Shown here: in pieces, positions 43,810 through 50,784 of the stretch | Layout of the letters: every line of letters starts with the position of its first letter | Numbering within the stretch: the stretch's first letter is position 1 | From: Thermoanaerobaculia bacterium | GTDB taxonomy: Bacteria; Acidobacteriota; Thermoanaerobaculia; Multivoradales; J023 | Length of the DNA: 64,000 nucleotides | Assembly (NCBI GenBank): GCA_030431255.1 | Contig: JAUIJL010000001.1 | Span: 558,001 to 622,000, forward strand | Reading direction: 5' to 3' | Made by a program: the position numbers and the translations under genes | The notes under the pieces: model-generated | The model's input: only the letters and a program-made list of their open reading frames with translations | Databases searched by the model: none | What the model was told of the DNA's origin: nothing

Positions 43810-45081
43810 TCATAGGTTCCCGAAAGTGGTCCACAGCAGAAGCAGAGCGATGGCGACCATCGACACAATGCCGATGACGGACAGCGCGACTAGAGCTCGG
43901 CTGGGACGGAGCTCCGGAGAGCTCACCAGACGGGTCACCGCCCAAAGGTTCAGGGTGAAGTAGATGGGGGATAGGAGCAGCCCAAAGGCTCCCACGCCCT
44001 TGACCAACATCGCTGGGTCGGGCAAGAGGGCGAGGATCGCCATGCCTCCGAATGTGACGGAGAGCAGGAACGTCCAATAGCCACGGTCGACCCCACCCCC
44101 GGCTGCCGTCTGACCCCGAAGGACCCGACGGGCGGCGATGAAGGAGCGTGGAAATCCGTCCATCATGGTGTAGCAAGTCGTAAACAGAGCTGCAAAGGCC
44201 ATCAGCAGGACGATCGGCCGCATCCATTCCCCGAGCACCTCCGTGTAGAGGCGGGAGAGGTTCAACGCCACGTCCGTGCCTTGGGGGACTAAACCCCTGG
44301 GATGGAGCACCGTGGCTCCCAGGCAGACAAAGAGGACGGCCAGACCGGCCGACAAGCCGTACCCGACCCGAAGGTCGAAGAGGCCACGGCGAAGCAAGGT
44401 CTTGCGCTCGGCCGAGCTGAGCTCGGCGTGCTCGCGAAACCGTCCTTGTTCCAAAGACCAAAGAGACTGCCAGATCGAAACCGCCACTGAGGTCGGCATG
44501 AAGCCGAGGATGGCGGCGACCAGCAGCAGGGAGCCTCCGGGCATGGAGGGTGTCGCCATTTGCGGCAGATCCGTCCAATTGGGCGGAGCGGCCGAGAACG
44601 CGATTACCGTGCCGAAGGCTAGGAAAAGCAAGAGACCGACATTGACCAAACGCAGGGCTCGGTAATGTCCCAAGGCCAGAAGCAGGAGCAGGATCGACAG
44701 CAGCACCAAGCTCCACAAGGGCAAGCTCAGGCCGCCGACAGAAGCCACTAGAAACGAAGCGGTGAGCCCCACGAGCGCGGCGATCAAACCGATCGCCTGG
44801 ATGGTCATGTCCGCTAAGCCGAGCCAGATGGCCCATTTTTCGGGACCGGGTGCTCGGGCATAGGCGTCCAATAAGGACTCGCCGCGAGCCGCGACGTATC
44901 GAGGGGCAAATTCGAAAGCGGGATATTTGATCAGGTGGGTGATGACCACCAACCACACCAGCTGAAAGCCGAAACGGGCCCCTGCCTCCGGACTCATCAG
45001 AATGTGGCTGGCTCCAACAGAGGTTGCGGCCAACAGCAGGCCCGGCCCCATATGGCGCCACACGGAGAAGTCCAAAGCCAC
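43810..45081 (-). CDS. NRAMP-like metal ion transporter
   Basis: A 423-aa integral membrane protein with about eleven hydrophobic helices, GTG start at 45081. The N-terminal GPGLLLAATSVGASHILMSPEAGARFG corresponds to the NRAMP TM1 region, but the usual DPGN motif is replaced by SVGAS. GFMPTSVAVSIWQSLW is at the place of the TM6 MPH motif, with Thr instead of His. The fold call is therefore NRAMP superfamily, but metal-coordinating residues of true Mn/Fe transporters are not conserved. It may be an NRAMP-related Mg transporter or another branch. The neighbours are not metal-related. Confidence 0.78.
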   Translation of the reverse strand: MALDFSVWRHMGPGLLLAATSVGASHILMSPEAGARFGFQLVWLVVITHLIKYPAFEFAPRYVAARGESLLDAYARAPGPEKWAIWLGLADMTIQAIGLIAALVGLTASFLVASVGGLSLPLWSLVLLSILLLLLALGHYRALRLVNVGLLLFLAFGTVIAFSAAPPNWTDLPQMATPSMPGGSLLLVAAILGFMPTSVAVSIWQSLWSLEQGRFREHAELSSAERKTLLRRGLFDLRVGYGLSAGLAVLFVCLGATVLHPRGLVPQGTDVALNLSRLYTEVLGEWMRPIVLLMAFAALFTTCYTMMDGFPRSFIAARRVLRGQTAAGGGVDRGYWTFLLSVTFGGMAILALLPDPAMLVKGVGAFGLLLSPIYFTLNLWAVTRLVSSPELRPSRALVALSVIGIVSMVAIALLLLWTTFGNL

Positions 45082-45153
45082 CTTCAGATCTCACGGATCG
45101 AGGGACCCACGGCTTTCGATGGGCTGTTTGCGGTGAAAGATGAGCTCATAAAA

Positions 45154-47541
45154 TCAACGGTAAAAAATCGGGAAGCGATTCGGGTCGCTTTCGTGCATCA
45201 GCTCGTAGGCGGCGTCGAAAATTTGCTCGACATTGGGCTTTGACCAATAGTCGCCGTCGGAGCCGTAGACCGGGCGATGATGGGCTCCGGTCAACGTCTT
45301 GGGAGGGGCGTCGAGCCAATGGAAGGCTCCTTGGGCCTCCACGATTTCCTGCGCCATATAAGCGGTGGCTCCACCCGGTACGTCTTCATCGACCAGCAAC
45401 AGTCGGCCGGTCTTTTTGACCGATTCCAGGATCGAGCCGTGGCGATCGAAAGGCAGGAGGGTCTGCACGTCGATCACCTCGACCTCGATACCTCGCTCCG
45501 CGAGTCGTTCGGCGGCGGTGAGCACCAAACGGCAGCAAGCGCCGTAGGTCACCAACGTGATGTCGTCGCCGGACCTGAGCACCTCGGGCACGCCCAGGGG
45601 AACGGTCATTTGATCAATATTGGACGGCAGCTTCTCTTTCGTGCGGTAGCCGTTCAGAACCTCCACCACGATGGCGCTGTCGTCGGACTGCAATAGGGTG
45701 TTGTACATGCCCGCGGCTTGGGTCATATCCCTCGGCACACAGACGTAGACGCCGCGAACCAAACCCAAGATGCCCGACATGGGCGAGCCGGAGTGCCAGA
45801 TGCCTTCCAGACGATGCCCGCGGGTGCGCACGATCACCGGCGCCTTCTGTCGGCCCGCCGTGCGATAACGCAGGGTGGCCAAGTCGTCCGCGATGATCTG
45901 CAGGGCGTAGTGGATGTAATCGAGATATTGGATCTCGGCGATCGGGCGGAGGCCCCTCATGGCCAAGCCGAGGGCTTGGCCGAGAATCGTGCACTCTCGG
46001 ATGCCGGTGTCGGAAATACGCAGATCTCCGTATTTCGCCTGCAAACCCGTAAATCCTTGGTTGACGTCTCCCAGCTTGCCCAGATCCTCGCCGAAGGCCA
46101 CCACCTCGGGATAGGTGGAGAAGGCGGCGTCGAAGCAGCGGTTGAGGATCTCGAAACCGTTCTTGACCGCAGCATCGTCGCCGTAGATCGGGGCAACGGT
46201 CGGGACTTTGAGGGCGGATTGCTCGGTTTCGCTGTAGAGATGGGTGCCGTAGCGGCGGTAATTTTCTTCGTTCCGCCGGTTCTGCCAAGTGGCCAAATGA
46301 TCGCGCGTCTGGGAAGGCTCATCCGCGAGAGCCAAGAGCGCGTCGCGGGCCGCGGAGATCAGATTTCTGCGCATCGGGCTCGGCAGCCGGCGTAGCCCTT
46401 GGACGATCTTGCCCAGGCGCTCCGCTTGTGCGGAGCCGTCCGCCGCTTGCTCGAGCAGGTCTACGACCTCATCCAGCTCGGAACGGATGGGATCCATGAA
46501 CCGATCCCAGGCGGTCTGTTGAGCCTGGCGCACGGTCTCGACCGCTTCTTTCTCGATCGAGTCCAGCTCTTCGGCGCTAGCGAATCGCTGATCGAGGATC
46601 CATTGCCGAAGCTTTTTCAGACCGTCGTGCTCCGACTCCCACTCCAACCGCTCCTGGGACTTGTAGCGCTCGTGGCTTCCGGAAGTGGAATGGCCTTGGG
46701 GCTGGGTCAGCTCCACCACATGCACGATGGCTGGAATATGCTGCTCACGACAGCTCTCGGCGGCGCGTCGATAAGTGCGACACAAGGCCTCGTAATCCCA
46801 ACCCTGAACGGTAAAGAGGTTGTAGCCCGCGCCGTCCTCCCCCCGTCGGTATCCGGAGAGCAAGGTAGAGAGATCTTCCTTGGTGATTTGGTGCTCATTG
46901 GATACCGAGATGCCGTATCCGTCGTCCCATATGGAAAGCAAAGCCGGGGCGCCGATCACGCCGATGGCGTTGACCGCTTCCCAAAAAGGACCCTCGGCGC
47001 AGCTGGCGTTGCCGATGGTGCCGAAAGCGATCTCGGAGCCGTTGTTGGAGAATCCGTCGATGGCGCTCAGCTCGGGAACATGTCGATAGAGCTTGGAGGC
47101 TTGGGCGAGCCCGACCAGGCGCGGCATCTGGGAGGCGGTGGGGGAGGAGTCGGCGATCGAGGTCTTGAGGTCCACCAAGCGCCGAAATCGCCCCTGCTCG
47201 TCGAGGGTATGGGTGGCGAAATGGCTGTTCATCTGGCGGCCGGACGAGGCGGGCTCATGCTCGGGATTGGGGTCGGCGTAGAGCTGGCTGAACATCTCTT
47301 CGAGGGTCAGCATGCCCGCCGCCAGCATGAAAGTCTGGTCACGGTAATAGCCGCTGCGGAAGTCGCCGGGCTGGAAGACCTTGGCCATAGCCAGCTGGGG
47401 CAGCTCTTTGCCGTCGCCGAAAATTCCGAATTTGGCCTTGCCGCTGAGGACTTCTCGTCGTCCGAGAAGGCTGGCTTGCCGGCTTTCACAAGCTGTTTGG
47501 TAGTCTTGGAGAATTTCTTCGCGTGTAAAGGAAATCACCAC
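45154..47541 (-). CDS. 2-oxo-acid (branched-chain) dehydrogenase E1, fused alpha/beta
   Basis: A 795-aa protein with a GTG start at 47541. The N-terminal half is an E1 alpha type: GDGKELPQLAMAKVFQPGDFRSGYYRDQTFM, then WDDGYGISVSNEHQ and the ThDP-binding GSEIAFGTIGNASCAEG. The C-terminal half is a beta subunit (VVAFGEDLGKLGDVNQGFTGL, PIAEIQYLDYIHYALQ, GACCRLVLTAAERL). Fused alpha-beta E1 proteins of this size occur in Bacteroidetes and other lineages and are usually assigned to branched-chain 2-oxo-acid dehydrogenase. E2 and E3 genes are not in the window. Substrate preference is inferred from family size only. Confidence 0.9.
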   Translation of the reverse strand: MVISFTREEILQDYQTACESRQASLLGRREVLSGKAKFGIFGDGKELPQLAMAKVFQPGDFRSGYYRDQTFMLAAGMLTLEEMFSQLYADPNPEHEPASSGRQMNSHFATHTLDEQGRFRRLVDLKTSIADSSPTASQMPRLVGLAQASKLYRHVPELSAIDGFSNNGSEIAFGTIGNASCAEGPFWEAVNAIGVIGAPALLSIWDDGYGISVSNEHQITKEDLSTLLSGYRRGEDGAGYNLFTVQGWDYEALCRTYRRAAESCREQHIPAIVHVVELTQPQGHSTSGSHERYKSQERLEWESEHDGLKKLRQWILDQRFASAEELDSIEKEAVETVRQAQQTAWDRFMDPIRSELDEVVDLLEQAADGSAQAERLGKIVQGLRRLPSPMRRNLISAARDALLALADEPSQTRDHLATWQNRRNEENYRRYGTHLYSETEQSALKVPTVAPIYGDDAAVKNGFEILNRCFDAAFSTYPEVVAFGEDLGKLGDVNQGFTGLQAKYGDLRISDTGIRECTILGQALGLAMRGLRPIAEIQYLDYIHYALQIIADDLATLRYRTAGRQKAPVIVRTRGHRLEGIWHSGSPMSGILGLVRGVYVCVPRDMTQAAGMYNTLLQSDDSAIVVEVLNGYRTKEKLPSNIDQMTVPLGVPEVLRSGDDITLVTYGACCRLVLTAAERLAERGIEVEVIDVQTLLPFDRHGSILESVKKTGRLLLVDEDVPGGATAYMAQEIVEAQGAFHWLDAPPKTLTGAHHRPVYGSDGDYWSKPNVEQIFDAAYELMHESDPNRFPIFYR

Positions 47542-48102
47542 AATTTATCCTAATCAGCCGGCCGTGCGAAGCGTTCGAGGTCCAGATGCTTCGTTGTGTA
47601 TGCGCAGCCGGGCTGTTATTCGCCAAAGGTGCCGGGGTGGCTCAGCCGTCTCGGACGAGCCGTTGTCACTGCTCGCGTTTGCCGGTCTTCCGTTCGTTGT
47701 TTCCTAGCCCGTGGCTTGGAGTCGCCGGACCGGAGCTCGGGCGGACGGCTGGGAGTGCTCTCATCAAACCTTCGATCCAAATATACCGGGTCTAACCTAA
47801 TACCGGGTCAAGCCTAGGATTTCGGATCGCGCGCTTTCCTCTTAGACGTCTTCGCCTCACGCGTCGCTAGCTTCTCTAACACCTTGACCGGTGCCTGGCC
47901 GGTGACTTTGTTTTCCGGCGCTAAGGCTTTTTTACCGGCACTGCTTTCCTGCACTTGGTGGAGGTCACGACGCGGCTCGGTGTGTGGTTTTGCCCTGCGG
48001 CGAAACCACGGGGACCTTATCACAGGAATCCAAAATTTTCCTTCATCTGGGCTAATACCCGGCTTTGAGGTATCCTAACCTGCCAACAGGAGAACCTACT
48101 GA
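47542..48102. other. Divergent intergenic region
   Basis: About 560 bases. It holds a weak minus-strand ORF (47814-48023) and two imperfect copies of TACCGGGTC.AACCTA near 47785-47815. The rightward promoter of the adenosine deaminase gene is expected near 48050, but no clear -35/-10 pair is visible. Confidence 0.45.
47814..48023 (-). CDS. Possible small basic protein
   Basis: A 69-codon frame starting with GTG 48023 and no good RBS. The product is Lys/Arg/Ala-rich and probably disordered, with VKVLEKLATREAKTSKRK near the C-terminus. Composition is compatible with a real small basic protein, but nothing else supports it. Confidence 0.3.
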   Translation of the reverse strand: MIRSPWFRRRAKPHTEPRRDLHQVQESSAGKKALAPENKVTGQAPVKVLEKLATREAKTSKRKARDPKS

Positions 48103-49326
48103 ATGACTGAATTTTCCGAGTCTTTTCTCAAAGAGATCCCCAAGACAGATTTGCATTTGCACCTCGATGGCTCCTTGCGGCTCGAGACGTTGATTCAATT
48201 GGCCAAGGAGCGGCGAGTCAAGCTGCCCTCGGAAACACCGGAAGGCCTTTTAGAGCTGGTGTTCAAGGATCAATACCGAGATTTACCCGACTACCTCCAT
48301 GGTTTTGCTTACACCTGTGCGGTCCTCAAGGACGAGGACGCTTTGGAGCAAGTGGCCTACGAGCTTGGGCAAGACAACTTGGCTGAAGGCGTTTCTTATA
48401 TTGAGGTGCGGTTCGCTCCACAGCTCCACGTCAGCGGTGATCTAGGCATTGGACGGGTGATCGCCGCCGTGGATCGGGGGTTGGATCGGGTTCGTCGAGA
48501 GCATGAGCAATCTGAGGACGTGAAATCCGGCAAGATGCCGCCGTTCCGCTACGGCATCATCACTTGCGCCATGCGCATGTTCACCAAAGGCTTTGCTCCG
48601 TACTACGAGAAGCTTCTGGCGGTGTTGGACAAATGGCCGACGCAGAAGGTCTACGGTGTGGCTTCCCTTTCGTTGGCGAGATCGGTGATCGAGGCTCGGG
48701 ACAAGCTCGGATTGCCGATCGTAGGCTTCGATCTGGCCGGTGCCGAGCATGGAAATCCAGCCCAGGGTCATGTAGAAGCCTACGAATACGTCAAGCGTCA
48801 TTTCATGCACACGACGGTGCATGCGGGCGAGGCCTATGGACCGGAGAGCATCTTTCAAGCGATCACCGATCTCCACGCCGATCGCATCGGCCACGGCACC
48901 CATCTTTTCGCCGCCGAGCAGGTGGATGCCGAGGATCGAGAGCGTTACGTGCGTCAGCTCTCGGAATATGTGGCGGATCGTCGGATCACTTTGGAGGTGT
49001 GCATCACCTCCAACATGCAGACCATGCCGCAGCTGCGCCGGGTGGCGGATCACCCGTTCGGCAGGATGGTGAAGGATCGTTTGTCCGTGACCCTGTGCAC
49101 GGACAATCGCTTGGTCTCCCGGACCTCGGTGACCCAAGAGCTCGACCAAGCGTGCAAAGCTTTCGACCTGACGCCGTATCTGCTGCGCTCCATTGTCATC
49201 CACGGCTTCAAGCGCAGCTTCTTCCCCGGTAGTTACCGCGAAAAACGCACCTATGTTCGGCAGGTGATCGACACCTACGATCGCGTCGCGGCCTCCCACG
49301 GCATTGACCACTCTGAGAAATATTGA
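48103..49326 (+). CDS. add: Adenosine deaminase
   Basis: A 407-aa enzyme, ATG 48103 with GGAGA upstream. It converts adenosine to inosine with ammonia release in purine salvage. The metal-binding motif is TDLHLHLDGSLR (residues 15-26), HTTVHAGEAYGPESI supplies the next His and the catalytic Glu, and RIGHGTHLF and SVTLCTDNRL are the remaining active-site blocks. In the last block canonical enzymes read S.NTDDP, and here there is TDNRL, so the second Asp of the usual pair is Asn. The length exceeds typical bacterial enzymes by about 60 residues. An aminofutalosine or other substrate cannot be excluded. It is followed by yhbY and pyrD on the same strand. Confidence 0.88.
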   Translation: MTEFSESFLKEIPKTDLHLHLDGSLRLETLIQLAKERRVKLPSETPEGLLELVFKDQYRDLPDYLHGFAYTCAVLKDEDALEQVAYELGQDNLAEGVSYIEVRFAPQLHVSGDLGIGRVIAAVDRGLDRVRREHEQSEDVKSGKMPPFRYGIITCAMRMFTKGFAPYYEKLLAVLDKWPTQKVYGVASLSLARSVIEARDKLGLPIVGFDLAGAEHGNPAQGHVEAYEYVKRHFMHTTVHAGEAYGPESIFQAITDLHADRIGHGTHLFAAEQVDAEDRERYVRQLSEYVADRRITLEVCITSNMQTMPQLRRVADHPFGRMVKDRLSVTLCTDNRLVSRTSVTQELDQACKAFDLTPYLLRSIVIHGFKRSFFPGSYREKRTYVRQVIDTYDRVAASHGIDHSEKY

Positions 49327-49333
49327 GCACGAT

Positions 49334-49645
49334 ATGGGTGAGCTGACAGGTAAGCAGAAGCGGTATTTGCGTGGATTGGCCCACGACCTCAAACCCACGG
49401 TCTATATCGGCAAGCACGGGTTGACGGAGGCGCTTTACGAGAGCGCTGAGGAAGCGTTGGAGCATCACGAGCTGATCAAAGTGAAATTTGTCGATTTCAA
49501 GGAAGAGAAGCTCGAGCTTGCGGCGCAGATCGAGGAGCGTTTGGACTGTGAGAGCGTCGGCAAGATCGGCCATCACGTGCTGTTCTTTCGCCCGGCCCGG
49601 GCCCCCGAGCATCGTCAAATCAAGTTACCGAAGGTGGCAGGCTGA
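49334..49645 (+). CDS. yhbY: YhbY/CRM-domain ribosome-associated RNA-binding protein
   Basis: A 103-aa protein. The start is ATG 49334, eight bases after the adenosine deaminase stop. It begins MGELTGKQKRYLRGLAHDLK and carries the CRM GxxG-type loop region (VYIGKHGLTEAL) and the conserved EHHELIKVKF. YhbY-type proteins bind pre-50S ribosomal particles. Its last base overlaps the next gene (TGATG). Confidence 0.92.
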   Translation: MGELTGKQKRYLRGLAHDLKPTVYIGKHGLTEALYESAEEALEHHELIKVKFVDFKEEKLELAAQIEERLDCESVGKIGHHVLFFRPARAPEHRQIKLPKVAG

Positions 49646-50775
49646 TGTGGCTCAGCACTAAAGCAGTTGCGTCTCTGGACAGGATCTTTCGACCGATCAC
49701 TTCTTGGATGCCGCCGAAGTGGACCGTGAAGCGTTACTCCAACGGTCGCAATGCCTTCTTGGAAGATTTCGTGGAAGAGCGCCCGGATCGGGTCAAGGTA
49801 CCGAGCCTGCACAACGTCGAGGTCTGGGGTTTGAAGTTTCGGTCGCCTCTGCTCAACGCGGCCGGAATGTTCAAGACCGGCGCGGGTTACGAGCTGGTAG
49901 CCCGCCAGGGAGCGGGAGCTTTTCTCGCGGGCACCACCACCGCTAGGCCTCGCTCGGGCAATCGTCAAGGCGAGCTCGTGCATCCCTTTGCACCTTATCC
50001 CCGCTCCGGAGCGGCATCCAATTGGTTGGGGCTGCCGAATCCGGGTCATCGAAAAGTGGCTCGCGCCCTGGCTCGGATCCGGAGAGCGGACGGCTGCCCC
50101 GTCGGTGCCAGCGTGTCGGCGGATCCGGGGAAAGACATTCCCTTGGAGAAGAAGCTCGAGGATCTGGTGGTGGGGCTTCGCCTGTACGAGGAAGGGCGGG
50201 TTGATTTCATCGAAATCAACGAATCGTGCCCCAACACCGAGGAAGGGGAGTCGACCTTTGAGGACCTCGAGGCCCGGCTGACCTATTTGGCGGGCAATTT
50301 CCTGGCCCAGCGTCGACGTCCCGTGCCGGTGGTGGTCAAATTCTCCAACGACACCGAGCTTTCCCAAGTGCCCCGACTGTTGGACACATTGATCAATTTG
50401 GGGTTCGATGGGGTCAACTTCGGCAATACCACCACGAAGTATCGGCGAGTGCGCAAGGAGCTGTCGAAATCCGAGGTCAAGCTCTTCGACTTCTTCGTCA
50501 AGAAGTTCGGCGGCGGAGTGTCCGGTCGGCCGTTGCGTGAGAGCTCGCTCTATTTGGTGAGCTTCGCGGCCGAGCATTTGTCCGGCCTGGCCTTGAATCG
50601 GGAGTTTCACATCATCCGAACGGGTGGGGTGGAAACCGCCAAAGACCTCAAAGACTCCTTGAACGCCGGTGCCTCATTGGTTCAGTGGTACACCGGTTAT
50701 TTTGGGGCCTTCGCCCGCCAGGGTCACGAGCTGTACCAAAAGCTCTACGAGGACTACAGCAAACCGCCTGAGTAG
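49645..50775 (+). CDS. pyrD: Dihydroorotate dehydrogenase (quinone-type)
   Basis: A 376-aa protein starting at ATG 49645, sharing one base with the yhbY stop. It oxidises dihydroorotate to orotate in pyrimidine synthesis with FMN. The sequence contains FRSPLLNAAGMFKTG, GAFLAGTTTARPR, NWLGLPNPGH, IEINESCPN and FGNTTTKYRR. The N-terminal 45 residues fit the membrane-associating helices of class 2 enzymes. The catalytic base in class 2 is Ser; NESCPN leaves either Ser or Cys possible. Confidence 0.88.
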   Translation: MWLSTKAVASLDRIFRPITSWMPPKWTVKRYSNGRNAFLEDFVEERPDRVKVPSLHNVEVWGLKFRSPLLNAAGMFKTGAGYELVARQGAGAFLAGTTTARPRSGNRQGELVHPFAPYPRSGAASNWLGLPNPGHRKVARALARIRRADGCPVGASVSADPGKDIPLEKKLEDLVVGLRLYEEGRVDFIEINESCPNTEEGESTFEDLEARLTYLAGNFLAQRRRPVPVVVKFSNDTELSQVPRLLDTLINLGFDGVNFGNTTTKYRRVRKELSKSEVKLFDFFVKKFGGGVSGRPLRESSLYLVSFAAEHLSGLALNREFHIIRTGGVETAKDLKDSLNAGASLVQWYTGYFGAFARQGHELYQKLYEDYSKPPE

Positions 50776-50784
50776 GGCCGGCTC

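Noticed and set aside
43703-45094. 463-codon minus-strand frame parallel to the NRAMP-like gene
   Set aside because: It is Arg/Gly/Pro-rich and out of phase with the membrane protein, which has regular hydrophobic helices.
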